A stretch of DNA of 64,000 nucleotides from the NCBI GenBank assembly GCA_002841155.1, contig PHEH01000002.1, positions 186,001-250,000 on the forward strand. Direction: 5' to 3'. The DNA is from Alphaproteobacteria bacterium HGW-Alphaproteobacteria-18. GTDB lineage: Bacteria; Pseudomonadota; Alphaproteobacteria; Caulobacterales; Hyphomonadaceae. This document shows, piece after piece, positions 1-10,067 of this stretch. The notes beneath the pieces were generated by a model. It was given only the letters and a program-made list of their open reading frames with translations. It did not search any database and was not told the DNA's origin. The translations under genes and the position numbers were made by a program. The stretch's first letter is position 1. Every line of letters begins with the position of its first letter.

Positions 1-20
1 ATTCGGGCCTCTTCGAGCAG

Positions 21-1382
21 ATGCTGCGCCGGGCGATTTCGGCCGGGCGCGGCGAAGCGGTGGAGGATGGGGATGGAACCTATATGCCCCAGCTTTCGCT
101 GGATGGTTTTGGCCGTCTTGCAAGGGCAAACCAGAATGCCGCGCCGATCAAGGCTGCCGAGTTTGCAGATATCAAGCCTTCAGAGATCCATCCGCCCGGC
201 CTCTATCAGGGGCCCTCAGGCTCGCGCGCGCTCAACATTGGTCCGGGCACAGAGCCAAGACTGATGACCCAATGGCCAGCTTCCGCGCGCCTTCTGGGTG
301 ACGCCGAGGCGCGCTCGTTGCGGCTCGCCGGGCCGATGCTGGCGCTGGCGGCAGGCCTGCTGGCGCTGGACCTGTTCATCGCCTTGTTCGTGGCGGGGCG
401 CCTGCGCGGGCTGACGCGGCGGGGCAAGGCGGTGGCCAAGACAACGGCCAAGACAACGGGGAGTGCGATGGGCGCGTTGATCCTTGCATTTGCATTCCTG
501 CCCAATGACACGGCGCAGGCGCAAGGCTATGAATTGCGCCCCGATGGCAGCTACCGGGCGATCCCTTCCCCCTCCACCCGTGTGGTCGCGCTGCCTGCGG
601 GCAAGGCGAGCCAGAAGGAAATCGACGCGGCGCTGGTGATGCGGTTTGGCTATGTCGAGACGGCAGACCGGGCCCTCAACGAGCGCACGCGCGCGGGCCT
701 GACCGGCCTTTCCAACATTCTCAACATGCGCACCTCTGTGGAGCCCGCCGAGCCCCATTCGCTGAACCTTGAGACAGATGCGCTGGAACTCTACCCGCTC
801 ATTTTCTTCGTTGTGCCCGACACAGCTGCCCCGCTCTCAGAACCGGCAATCGCCCGGCTGAACGCCTATCTGCGGGCGGGCGGGGCGCTGGTGATTGATA
901 CGCGCGCCGGAGGCGACGCGGCGGCGCAGACTGATGTGACACGCCTGGAGACGCTGCTGGCCGGGCTCGACGCGCCGCAGCTCCAGATGGTGCCGGACAA
1001 TCATGTGCTCTCACGCAGCTTCTATCTGATACAGGATTTTCCGGGGCGCTTTGCCGGGCGCCGCCTCTGGATAGAGAAGACCGGAGAACCTGGCGCCACG
1101 CGCGGTGACGGCGTATCACGCCTGTTCATAGGCGACGCCGACTGGGTATCGGCCTGGGCCGTGGACGCCAACGGCCGCGACCTGTACTCAGTCGACGGAG
1201 GGCCTCAGCAACGGGAGACCGCTCGCCGGTTTGGCATCAATCTCGTGATGTATGTGCTGACGGGCAGCTACAAGGATGACCAGGTGCATATTCCAGCCTT
1301 GCTGGAACGTCTGGGCGAGCGCGACACTGATACGCCTGACCCGCGCCTTCCCGGCCGCATTCCCGATGGAGGCCCGCGATGA
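21..1382 (+). CDS. DUF4159-like membrane protein, C-terminal part (gene probably starts upstream of the window)
   Basis: ORF at left edge; TM segment, then a periplasmic domain with 'FFVVPDTAAPLSEPAIARLNAYLRAGGALVIDTR' typical of DUF4159; overlaps the next gene by 4 bp (ATGA). Confidence 0.75.
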   Translation: MLRRAISAGRGEAVEDGDGTYMPQLSLDGFGRLARANQNAAPIKAAEFADIKPSEIHPPGLYQGPSGSRALNIGPGTEPRLMTQWPASARLLGDAEARSLRLAGPMLALAAGLLALDLFIALFVAGRLRGLTRRGKAVAKTTAKTTGSAMGALILAFAFLPNDTAQAQGYELRPDGSYRAIPSPSTRVVALPAGKASQKEIDAALVMRFGYVETADRALNERTRAGLTGLSNILNMRTSVEPAEPHSLNLETDALELYPLIFFVVPDTAAPLSEPAIARLNAYLRAGGALVIDTRAGGDAAAQTDVTRLETLLAGLDAPQLQMVPDNHVLSRSFYLIQDFPGRFAGRRLWIEKTGEPGATRGDGVSRLFIGDADWVSAWAVDANGRDLYSVDGGPQQRETARRFGINLVMYVLTGSYKDDQVHIPALLERLGERDTDTPDPRLPGRIPDGGPR

Positions 1383-3418
1383 CAGAAGCGGTTCGCCTGA
1401 GCCTTGAGCCTTTTCTTGGATGGCCGTTTCTGTGGGGCCTTGTTGCCCTCACAAGCGCGGCATGGATTGCCTATTTCTTTCTGCGGGGGCGCGCCTGGCT
1501 GACGCGGGCGGTCGGCCTTCTGGTGGTCTGCGCGGCGCTGCTCAATCCCACGCTGGTACATGAGGAGCGCGAGCCCCTGCCCTCGGTGGCGGCGCTGATC
1601 CTCGACAAATCCGAGAGCATGCAGTTCGGCGCGCGGGACCGGGCCGCCGCGGCGGCCTATGAGGCACTGAAGGCAAAACTTGCCGAAGACCCAACCCTGG
1701 AAGTGCGCACGCTGGAGACCAGCCCTGGGGACGATGGCACATACCTCTATGGCGCACTGGAAGGTCTGATGGCAGACGTTCCGCGCGACCGGATTGCCGG
1801 GGCGATCCTGGTGACCGACGGGCAGGTGCATGATCTTCCAGACCCCGAACGGGTTCAGGCGCTGATCGGGCCGCTGCACGGAATTGTGGCGGGCGACGAG
1901 AATCTGGGCGACCGGCGGATCGAGATCGTCAATGCCCCGAATTTTGGCATCGTCGGCGAGAATGCGACCCTGATGGTGCGCGCTGAAGATCCGCGCGGGG
2001 GCACGATGGACCTCTTTGTCTCTCTCAATGGCGGGGTGGCCGAGCGCGTGCGCGTGGAGGCGGGCAAGGATACGCCGGTGCCGATCGAGATCGAGCGGCG
2101 CGGCGAGAATATCATCGTGATCGAGGCCCCGCCGGGGCCCGAAGAACTCACCCTGGCCAATAACCGCGCGGCGACCTCGATTGCCGGTGTGCGCGACCGT
2201 CTGCGCGTGCTGCTGGTGACGGGCAAACCCAATCAGGCGGGGCGCGTATGGCGCGACCTCTTGAAATCCGATCCGTCCGTAGACCTCGTTCACTTCACGA
2301 TCCTGCGCCCGCCTTTCAAGGTGGACTATGCACGGCCCGATGAGCTGGCGCTGATCGAGTTTCCGACCGAGGAACTGTTCGAGCAGAAGCTGACCGAGTT
2401 CGATCTCATCATCTTTGACCAGTATGAACGCCAGGGCGTCATCACACAGGCCTATCTTGCCAATATGTCCCGTTATGTGGCGGACGGGGGCGCGCTGCTG
2501 ATCGTGGCGGGCGAGCAGTTTGCAGGCCCTGCGAGCCTTGCGCGCTCGCCGCTGGCTTCTGTCCTGCCCGCTTCGCCAACCGGCGTCATCCGCACCGGCG
2601 AGTTCGTGCCACAGCTGACGGGCCCTGGTAAGCGCCATGCCGTGACCGCGCCACTGGACGGGCAGAAATGGGGCGGCTGGATGCGATATATCGAGGCAAA
2701 CGCTGTGGCCGGCGACGTGCTGATGAGCGGGCCGGACGGGCGGCCGTTGCTGATCGTTGACCGCGTCTCCAAGGGCCGGGTCGGCATGTTGATGTCTGAC
2801 CAGATCTGGCTGTGGGCGAGCGGGCATGATGGCGGCGGGCCGTTTGCCGAGCTGATACGCCGCGTCGTCCACTGGATGATGAAGGAGCCCGAGCTGGAAG
2901 AACGCCGCCTGGCGCTGACCATCGAAGCGGGCCGGGCGAAGATCGAGCTGCGCACGCTGCTGGACACCGCGCCGCCGCTGGAAGTGCAGACGCCGGAGGG
3001 CGAAGTGCTGACGCCGGCCTGGAGCCCGGCCGGGCCAGGCGCGTTTACCGCCGAGGCGCCGATCGAGGAGCTGGGCATCTACCGCGCGCGGGCCGGGGGC
3101 CTGGAGGCGATTGCACTGAGCGGGCCGGAGAACCCGAAGGAATACGCAAACCTTGAATCGACCACCGCCGTGATTGCGCCGGTGGCCGCGGCAACCGGTG
3201 GGGGCGTGTTCCGCCTGAACGAGGCGGGCACGAACATTCCCGACATCCGGCGTGTGGGCAATCAGAAGAGCGCGGCGGGGAACAACTGGCTGGGACTGCG
3301 CGAGCGCGGCGCCTATGCGGTACGCTCCTCCACCAGCCAGGGGCTTCTGCCCGGCATTCTGGCGGCGGGGCTACTGGTGGTGTTCCTGTTGCTGGCCTGG
3401 CGGCGCGAGGGGCGTTGA
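1379..3418 (+). CDS. membrane protein with VWA/glutamine-amidotransferase-like domain, companion of the DUF4159 protein
   Basis: 679 aa; N- and C-terminal TM helices, 'ALILDKSESM' VWA-like motif; ATGA coupling with upstream ORF. Confidence 0.7.
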   Translation: MTEAVRLSLEPFLGWPFLWGLVALTSAAWIAYFFLRGRAWLTRAVGLLVVCAALLNPTLVHEEREPLPSVAALILDKSESMQFGARDRAAAAAYEALKAKLAEDPTLEVRTLETSPGDDGTYLYGALEGLMADVPRDRIAGAILVTDGQVHDLPDPERVQALIGPLHGIVAGDENLGDRRIEIVNAPNFGIVGENATLMVRAEDPRGGTMDLFVSLNGGVAERVRVEAGKDTPVPIEIERRGENIIVIEAPPGPEELTLANNRAATSIAGVRDRLRVLLVTGKPNQAGRVWRDLLKSDPSVDLVHFTILRPPFKVDYARPDELALIEFPTEELFEQKLTEFDLIIFDQYERQGVITQAYLANMSRYVADGGALLIVAGEQFAGPASLARSPLASVLPASPTGVIRTGEFVPQLTGPGKRHAVTAPLDGQKWGGWMRYIEANAVAGDVLMSGPDGRPLLIVDRVSKGRVGMLMSDQIWLWASGHDGGGPFAELIRRVVHWMMKEPELEERRLALTIEAGRAKIELRTLLDTAPPLEVQTPEGEVLTPAWSPAGPGAFTAEAPIEELGIYRARAGGLEAIALSGPENPKEYANLESTTAVIAPVAAATGGGVFRLNEAGTNIPDIRRVGNQKSAAGNNWLGLRERGAYAVRSSTSQGLLPGILAAGLLVVFLLLAWRREGR

Positions 3419-3436
3419 AACGCGCCGGATTGCCGT

Positions 3437-4786
3437 TCAGGGCAAGGCAGTCTTTTCCGCCTGCTTCATCCGCTGTCTGACCATCCAGATGAGGATAAGT
3501 GGCGGGATGGCAGCCAGGGGGCTGAGTGAAAAATAGGTGGCAAAGCCGCCCATGGCCGAACCTGTTGCGCCTTGAAGTGCCACAACACCCAGGCCCGCAA
3601 AGCCGCCCAGGAAGCCACCCAGCAAGGACATCAGCGAGGAAAGCAGCGCAAACTGCGCGGCCGTCGCGATGGGGTTGGTGAGGCGGCCTGCCCAGGCAAC
3701 GATGGCGGCCATGGCCAGCCCGCCGCTGAAGCCTTCCACCACGGTGACGCCCGCCCAGATGAGTTTCGATCCCCCCGAGAGCGCCAGCACACAGAAGCCG
3801 AGATTCGACAGCCCCGCCAGCGTGACGCCGATGGCCATGGCAGACAGTGTGCCAAAGCGCAGGCCAATGAGGCCAGCCGCCACAACGCCGCAAAGGGTCG
3901 CCGGAAAACCGACCACGGTGCGCATCCCGGCGATTTCTGCCGTGGAGAAACCAAGATCAATATAGAGCGGCCCAACCATCGGAACGATGAGACTGTCGGG
4001 CAGGAAGAACAGCGCGATCAGCGGCAGGAAGATGTAGAGCCCCTTGCCATGATCCTGCCAGAAGACCTTCAGGGGACGGATGAGCGCGCCGCCGACCGAG
4101 CCGAGCCCTGTGAGGGGCGCAAAGTCGCGCGGCTTCTTCGGCTCCCGCGCGATCAGCAGCGCCGAAAGCCCGGCGATACCGCCCAGAGACGCAAAGGCGT
4201 AGGCCGCCTGCCAGCCGATCATGCCAGAAGCCGCCAGGATCGGGACATTGCCGAGGAAATATCCCGAGCGGAGCCCGAGGATATAGGCCGAGGCCATCAG
4301 ATCCTGTTCCTCATCGAGCGCGCTTTCGATCCGCCAGGCATCCACGGCGATATCCTGCGTGGCGGCAGCAAAGGAGGTGAGCATCGCAAAGCCGGCAAAC
4401 ACCGCAAGGCCCGCAGAGGGGCCGGTGAACGCCATGCCGAGAATGCCGAGGGTGACGAAAATCTGCCCAAGGAGCATCCAGGAGCGGCGATGCCCCAGGC
4501 GCTTGCCGATGATGGGAAGCCGGATCCAGTCAACAAAAGGCGCCCAGAGGAATTTGGCGGAGACGAATATCCCGACCCAGCCCATGAAGCCGATGGCGGT
4601 GAGCGCGATGCCCTCCTGCCGCATCCAGTAGCCAAGCGTCACCCCGACCATGACGGGTGGCATACCGGTCGCGATACCAAAGACCATCGCAAGGGCGATC
4701 TTTGGCTGGCGCAGCGAGACCAGAACTTCGCGCAGGCCAGCCCGCGGCTGTACCGGCTCGTCCTGGCCGGTGACAATGTCGGCCAT
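3437..4786 (-). CDS. AmpG-like MFS transporter
   Basis: Multi-TM protein, 'LGYWMRQEGIALTAIGFMGWVGIFVSAKFLWAPFVDWIRLP'; start MADIV at 4786 with GGGAGGAAG ribosome-binding site; the longer ORF start at 4897 is unlikely. Confidence 0.8.
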   Translation of the reverse strand: MADIVTGQDEPVQPRAGLREVLVSLRQPKIALAMVFGIATGMPPVMVGVTLGYWMRQEGIALTAIGFMGWVGIFVSAKFLWAPFVDWIRLPIIGKRLGHRRSWMLLGQIFVTLGILGMAFTGPSAGLAVFAGFAMLTSFAAATQDIAVDAWRIESALDEEQDLMASAYILGLRSGYFLGNVPILAASGMIGWQAAYAFASLGGIAGLSALLIAREPKKPRDFAPLTGLGSVGGALIRPLKVFWQDHGKGLYIFLPLIALFFLPDSLIVPMVGPLYIDLGFSTAEIAGMRTVVGFPATLCGVVAAGLIGLRFGTLSAMAIGVTLAGLSNLGFCVLALSGGSKLIWAGVTVVEGFSGGLAMAAIVAWAGRLTNPIATAAQFALLSSLMSLLGGFLGGFAGLGVVALQGATGSAMGGFATYFSLSPLAAIPPLILIWMVRQRMKQAEKTALP

Positions 4787-4947
4787 TCTTCCTCCCAGGG
4801 CGCAAGAACAGCTCTCCCCCCTCGTTGGCCGGGTGGGTTTATGTGAGCGGGTCAGTGACGCTGTGGGAATAGTGTCAGCGGCCGGGCGGCCGGGCAAGAA
4901 AAAATCAGGGCACCGCAGCGAGTCGCCTATGTGGCTTAGATCACCTG

Positions 4948-5946
4948 TTAAATATTTTCTTTCTCATCAACCGCCAAATTATCGCCCACGACGCTTCGCG
5001 AGCTCTCGATTCGCATATCAATTGCACGGTGAATGAGTTCAGGTAGCTCCATCAGGAGCATATAGTTGTGTTTGCTTCCACTCATCATACGTTTACTAAA
5101 CGGCCCCCTCGCGACCTGTTTGATGAAATGCGCTAAGCGCAAACCAATCTCACGCGCTTCTTCGTGGGAAGCGAATTTAAGGTCCCGGTGAGCCTCCACC
5201 AAAACTTCTGCCACCCACGGCATTTGCTCGCGTACTATTCCTGCGATGAGTAGGAGCGCCCAATCCCCACCACGAACTTCGGGCATCGAATAAACAAGTT
5301 CGTACAAAAATCTTGGATCAGACTCTCGTCTGCGCATGACCGCAATTCGATCGTCCCTATCAATCAACTCAAGATCGGTTTCTCTAATGCGGGCATTAAG
5401 CCCACGAACTTGGGAAACAAGATCTTCCAAAATTTCCGTGGGAGGCCGCTTCTGCTTACCAGCCTCCTCCATATCAGGAATTTCCGACAGCTTTTGTTCT
5501 AGCTGTGGCCAAAGCGCGGGGACCAATCGCTCTACCGTATTGTCCGCTGCTTTATTTTCGGAAACGGCATTTATTGCTTTTACTACATCTAGAATGCCGG
5601 CTTGATCGACCTTGAGAGCCTGAAACTGGGAAAGTGGGCCACTGAGGTCGCTAAGTTCGAGTCCCAGAAGTAGCGGAATTACTTTTGCATCTTGCATAGA
5701 CTTAGAAAGCGCCCCCGCCTCAAACATAATCCACTCTGACGAGATGTTCTCGGGCGTGATGCACAGGATGCCAAAGTTGGATGACTCTAGTTCCCCAGCA
5801 ATAGCCTGAGCCCAGCGCTCACCAGCAGAGATGTCCTTATCAGAGACCCACGGCTTCACGTACTGCAGCACCAATGGCAGCCAGTCTTTCAGACACAACG
5901 CAAGAGCTTTGCTGCGCGCACCACTCCAACTTATAAATACCTTCAT
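4948..5946 (-). CDS. TIR-domain protein with coiled coil and uncharacterised C-terminal domain
   Basis: N-terminal 'MKVFISWSGARSKALALCLKDWLPLVLQYVKPWVSDKDISAGERW...ISSEWIMFEAGAL' matches TIR-like domains, including the conserved Glu in the WxxFEAGAL context; visibly less GC-rich codon usage than neighbours. Confidence 0.75.
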   Translation of the reverse strand: MKVFISWSGARSKALALCLKDWLPLVLQYVKPWVSDKDISAGERWAQAIAGELESSNFGILCITPENISSEWIMFEAGALSKSMQDAKVIPLLLGLELSDLSGPLSQFQALKVDQAGILDVVKAINAVSENKAADNTVERLVPALWPQLEQKLSEIPDMEEAGKQKRPPTEILEDLVSQVRGLNARIRETDLELIDRDDRIAVMRRRESDPRFLYELVYSMPEVRGGDWALLLIAGIVREQMPWVAEVLVEAHRDLKFASHEEAREIGLRLAHFIKQVARGPFSKRMMSGSKHNYMLLMELPELIHRAIDMRIESSRSVVGDNLAVDEKENI

Positions 5947-6049
5947 AGATCCCCCCGAAGCCGTGAATTGCGCCCAGCGATACGGGGCAGACAATCAGGC
6001 TATACACTTGCCTCCATAGATTGGAAGGATGCAAGCTTAAGAGTTGCAA

Positions 6050-6541
6050 TCAGGGGGCTGTTACGAGGCCTTCCAGCTGGCTGGCATCACCGGCAAGGTC
6101 CATCACCATGATACGGGACGGGTCTTGCGGGCCAGGAAAAGTCAGGCGGCCTTTTGGTACGACGGTGAAGCCCGCTTTGCCAAAGAGGCTGTGGGCGCCG
6201 ATGAGGATGGCGGCGGGCCAGCCGGCGGCCTTGCCGGCCTCAAGGGCGGCCTGGGTGATCTTCAGGCTGAGAAAGTTGCCGCGATAGGCCGGATCGACAG
6301 CAACCGGGCCGTAAAACAGCGCGGGACTGCGCGATGGGCCCACCACAAGCGGCCAGACGCGGCAGACGCCGACCACCTTACCCGCTTCAAGCGCGACCCG
6401 GTTGATCTGCGGCAGAGAGACAGAATTCTCCCGCAGGCGCTCGGCCGTCTTGGCAAAGTGGCCCGGACCGAAGGTGGCGTCGAAGAGGGCTTCGATCGCT
6501 TCGGCGTGCTGGGCAGGGTTTTCTGGCACAATCTCAATCAT
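6050..6541 (-). CDS. GNAT-family N-acetyltransferase
   Basis: 163 aa with 'LFYGPVAVDPAYRGN...ALEAGKAAGWPAAILIGAHSLFGKAGF' typical of YhbS-type GNATs. Confidence 0.8.
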   Translation of the reverse strand: MIEIVPENPAQHAEAIEALFDATFGPGHFAKTAERLRENSVSLPQINRVALEAGKVVGVCRVWPLVVGPSRSPALFYGPVAVDPAYRGNFLSLKITQAALEAGKAAGWPAAILIGAHSLFGKAGFTVVPKGRLTFPGPQDPSRIMVMDLAGDASQLEGLVTAP

Positions 6542-6612
6542 CGCGCGGCGCTCTAGGGCGCATTTGACCGCCCCGCAAGCGCGGGTGTGTGAACGCGCCG
6601 CCCTGCCCCGGT

Positions 6613-7518
6613 TTACACCGGGCCGAACTGGGCGTTGCGGTCTTCCAGAAGCGCGTAGGCAACATGGCTTTTCAGCGCGTCTGTGAGGGCAACGGGATCA
6701 CCGGCCAGGGCGGCCGGGGGGATGGTTTCACCGAAGGTCATCGAGAACCTTGAGCCGCGCTTGTTGAGAAGCTCGTTGAAGAGCGTGATGTCGCGCAGTT
6801 CATTGGAAAGCTCGGACAAAAGGTAGAAGAGCTCAGAGTTTCGGGCATCGAGATTGAGCGGAATGATCGGGGCGGCCTGTTTGCGGGCAAGGCCGATAAC
6901 GGTGGGGAACCAGTCCTTCTCGATCATCTGGCCCCCTTCCCTCCGGGCGAGGCGGCCGGAAGGAAAGATGACGACGCATTTTTCTTCGGCAAAGGCGGCC
7001 GCAGCGCGTTTGAGGGTTTCGCGCGTCTTGGCCGGGGAGCGCTTTTCAGCCACCCATTCGACCGGGATGATGACATCTTCAAAGCGCGGATTGACCCGGA
7101 TGGCATCGGCATTGGCGAAGAAGACGATGTCGCCCCGCTTCTGTTTCAGGAGATCCCAGACGGCGACGCCATCGGCAAGGCCTGTGGGATGATTGGCAGC
7201 GACGATGCAGCGGCCTGTCTCGGGCAGACGGTCAAAGCCATCGACGGAAATGTTGAAAGCAAGCTGATGCGAAAGCCGGTCAAAACTTTCCCGGCCCGTC
7301 AACGCGGCAAGCTCATCGGCCATGCGGCGGGCCTTGCCATAGCCAAGAAGGGTATAGAGGAGCGGGCGGGCGAGCGGCCAGGCTGAGCTGGCACGCAGGC
7401 GGGGACAGCGTTCCTCGATCAGCACGTCCACGATATGCGCGTTTCGGCGTTCTTCCTCGGGAAGAAAGGCCGACAGCGCCGATACGGGCGCAGGGCGGGC
7501 GACAGGTTCATCGGTCAT
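6613..7518 (-). CDS. glycerol/phospholipid acyltransferase (PlsC-like)
   Basis: 'VAANHPTGLADG' (HX4D-like) and 'VVIFPSGRLARREGG' motifs; start MTDEP at 7518. Confidence 0.8.
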   Translation of the reverse strand: MTDEPVARPAPVSALSAFLPEEERRNAHIVDVLIEERCPRLRASSAWPLARPLLYTLLGYGKARRMADELAALTGRESFDRLSHQLAFNISVDGFDRLPETGRCIVAANHPTGLADGVAVWDLLKQKRGDIVFFANADAIRVNPRFEDVIIPVEWVAEKRSPAKTRETLKRAAAAFAEEKCVVIFPSGRLARREGGQMIEKDWFPTVIGLARKQAAPIIPLNLDARNSELFYLLSELSNELRDITLFNELLNKRGSRFSMTFGETIPPAALAGDPVALTDALKSHVAYALLEDRNAQFGPV

Positions 7519-7756
7519 GAAAGCGCGCTTCCTTTCACCCCACAGATTAAGACACCAAGCATAGGGCCGGGACACGAAAACGGGAAGACAGCTCACATTT
7601 CTGCGGCAAACCCTGAAATCCATCGGAATTTCAATACTTCGGAAAGTTTCGCTTTACCAAGACGCAAGATGCGCGTGGCAATGTGAACGTCAGACGGGCG
7701 GGGGGTTAACACCTCTTTCCCCACATCATTGAAAACGTTCAACGAGGTTGAGTTTA

Positions 7757-8197
7757 ATGAAGGTGCTTTGGATCGAAGATCATGAACCGGTGCGCACGAT
7801 GCTGTCGCATGCAGCCGACAAGGCTGCGCGGGCGCGTATTCCGGTGGATCTTGTTATGGCGGAAGGCCTGCTGGCCGCTGAGCGCCGCCTGCGCCTTGAG
7901 CGCTTTGATCTCGTGATCGTCGATCTTCAGCTGCCCGAAACCGGCGATGACGTGGACATGGCTGTCGCGCGGGTTGCCAATATGGGCAAGCACCGCATTG
8001 CGGTTGCCTCCTCGCGCCCGGAACGCGACGATGTGGTGGCCTCGGCGGCCCGCTGCGGCGCGAACATCCACACACAGGCCGTTTTCAAGGCCGGGCTGAA
8101 CTTCAACCGCTTCATCCAGCGGCCTGAGTCTTTCGAAGACTTCCTGCTCGAACTGATGCCTGCTGCGGGCGCGCGCACCGCGATTCGCGCCGCCTGA
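7757..8197 (+). CDS. response regulator receiver-domain protein
   Basis: 'MKVLWIEDHEPVR...FDLVIVDLQLPETGDD...RIAVASS' receiver fold; ATG at 7757 after AACGAGG. Confidence 0.75.
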   Translation: MKVLWIEDHEPVRTMLSHAADKAARARIPVDLVMAEGLLAAERRLRLERFDLVIVDLQLPETGDDVDMAVARVANMGKHRIAVASSRPERDDVVASAARCGANIHTQAVFKAGLNFNRFIQRPESFEDFLLELMPAAGARTAIRAA

Positions 8198-8235
8198 CGG
8201 GGCTGGGTGCTTGCCGCCCCGGGGCCAGACTTGCT

Positions 8236-8270
8236 AAGCCGCCCGAAGCCGCTTCGGGCGGCTTTGTATT
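8236..8270 (+). terminator. intrinsic terminator after the response regulator
   Basis: Perfect 13-bp stem AAGCCGCCCGAAG-CCG-CTTCGGGCGGCTT followed by T-rich TGTATTTT. Confidence 0.85.
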
Positions 8271-8291
8271 TTCAGGGAAAGACTAACCCGC

Positions 8292-8906
8292 ATGGCAGAC
8301 ATCTTTTCCTACCCGGCCTCGCTGTCGCTGATCATCCTGAATGTGATCGCCAGCCTGATCGCCTTCCGCAGCGCGCCGTTCAATAATCAGAACATCCTCT
8401 GGGTCGGCCCGATGAAGGACCGGGGCGAGTGGCACCGGCTGATCAGCTCGGGCTTTCTGCACGTCAACGGGCCCCACCTCTTCCTCAACATGTATGGCCT
8501 CTACATGTTCGGGCCGGTGATCGAGCATGTGCTGGGGGGGGTGAATTTCCTGATCATCTACCTTGCCTCCCTGATCGGGGGCAGCGTGTGGGCCTATTGG
8601 TGGAACCGGGACAACCCGGACTACCGCGCGGCGGGCGCCTCGGGCGCGCTGTCAGGCATCATCCTGGCTTTCTGCATGATTGCGCCTTTCTCCATGCTGC
8701 TGTTTTTGTTCATTATTCCGATGTGGGGCATTGTGTTCGGGGTAGGCTTTGTGGTGCTGAGCTATGTGCTCTCCCAGCGCGCTAACCGGATCATCGGGCA
8801 TGAGGCGCATCTGGGCGGGGCGGTCGTCGGCGTGGTGACGACGCTGCTGGTGGAGCCACGGGTGTGGACGTCTTTCCTGGCGCAGATCGCCGAAAAATTC
8901 GGCTGA
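8292..8906 (+). CDS. rhomboid-family intramembrane protease
   Basis: 'HLFLNMYGLYMFG', 'GASGALSGIILAF' and a His-containing last TM region ('GHEAHLGGAVVG'). Confidence 0.88.
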   Translation: MADIFSYPASLSLIILNVIASLIAFRSAPFNNQNILWVGPMKDRGEWHRLISSGFLHVNGPHLFLNMYGLYMFGPVIEHVLGGVNFLIIYLASLIGGSVWAYWWNRDNPDYRAAGASGALSGIILAFCMIAPFSMLLFLFIIPMWGIVFGVGFVVLSYVLSQRANRIIGHEAHLGGAVVGVVTTLLVEPRVWTSFLAQIAEKFG

Positions 8907-8921
8907 GGACGGGGCAAGCCG

Positions 8922-10067
8922 ATGGGCGGTGTGCGCGCAAAGTATGAGGCGAAGGTGGCCAGCGGCGCCCTGACAGCCGACCCGGTGCAGGCGGAGGCGG
9001 CCGCTCTGCTCGACGGGCTGGCGGCACGCCTTGCCAACCAGCCAAAGCCCGGATTCTTCTCAGGAAAACCTGTGCCTGTGCGCGGGGTGTATCTCTGGGG
9101 CGGAGTTGGCCGGGGTAAATCGATGCTGATGGACCTGTTCTTTGCGCAGGCCGTCACGAAGCCGAAACGGCGCGTCCATTTCCATGAGTTTATGGCGCAG
9201 GTGCATGAGCGCCTGGGCGTCTGGCGGAAGATGACGGACGCGGAGCGGAAGCGCTCTCCCTGGCGGGTGAAATCGGCCGGGGATGACCCGATCCCGCCGG
9301 TGGCGAGGCAGATTGCGGCCGAAGCCAACCTACTCTGCTTTGACGAGTTTCAGGTGGCCCAGATTGCGGACGCAATGATCCTGGGGCGACTGTTTGATCA
9401 GCTGTTCCAGCGGGGCGTGACGGTGGTGGCAACCTCCAACCGGCATCCTGACGACCTCTATAAGGACGGCATCAACCGCCAGCTTTTCCTCCCCTTTATC
9501 AAGGAGCTGAAGGACCGCTGCGAGGTTCTGGAGCTGGTTTCGGCGCGCGATTACCGGCTCGACAGGCTGGTCGAGGCGCCGGTCTGGTATGCGCCGCTGG
9601 ATGCGACAAGCGCGGCAGCGCTGGACAAGGCCTGGGACCGGCTGACGCTGGGGGCTGAGCCCCAGCACTGCGTGCTGACGGTGAAGGGCCGCAAGCTGGA
9701 GGTGAGCCGGGAGGCGGCAGGGGTGGCGCGGTTCACGTTTGAGGAGCTGTGCGCGCGGCCTTTGGGGCCGATCGATTACCTTGCGATTGCAGGGACTTTT
9801 CACACGGTGATGCTGGAGGGCATTCCCCTGCTCTCCCCGGACAAGCGGAACGAGGCGATGCGCTTTACCGGGCTGATTGACGCGCTCTACGAAGCCAAGG
9901 TGAAGCTGGTGGCGAGCGCAGAGGCAGAGCCCGGCGCGCTTTACCCCACCGGGGATGGATCGTTCGAGTTTGAGCGCACGGCGAGCCGGCTTTTCGAGAT
10001 GCGGTCGAAGGATTATCTGGCCCAGGCGCGCGAGGATGTCGATCTGGGCGATCTGTCTGAAAATTAA
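8922..10067 (+). CDS. zapE: cell division protein ZapE (AFG1-like ATPase)
   Basis: 'GVYLWGGVGRGKSMLMDLFF' Walker A, 'LLCFDEFQVAQIADAMILGRLF', 'VVATSNRHPDDLYKDGINRQLFLPFI'. Confidence 0.93.
   Translation: MGGVRAKYEAKVASGALTADPVQAEAAALLDGLAARLANQPKPGFFSGKPVPVRGVYLWGGVGRGKSMLMDLFFAQAVTKPKRRVHFHEFMAQVHERLGVWRKMTDAERKRSPWRVKSAGDDPIPPVARQIAAEANLLCFDEFQVAQIADAMILGRLFDQLFQRGVTVVATSNRHPDDLYKDGINRQLFLPFIKELKDRCEVLELVSARDYRLDRLVEAPVWYAPLDATSAAALDKAWDRLTLGAEPQHCVLTVKGRKLEVSREAAGVARFTFEELCARPLGPIDYLAIAGTFHTVMLEGIPLLSPDKRNEAMRFTGLIDALYEAKVKLVASAEAEPGALYPTGDGSFEFERTASRLFEMRSKDYLAQAREDVDLGDLSEN

Noticed and set aside
1268-2872. 534-aa - strand ORF
   Set aside because: Antisense to the VWA-like membrane protein gene.
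3572-4846. 424-aa + strand ORF
   Set aside because: Antisense to the AmpG-like transporter; highly polar artefact composition.
7729-7742. TTGAA-AACG-TTCAA dyad before the response regulator
   Set aside because: Only 5-bp arms; expected by chance at this scale without conservation data.
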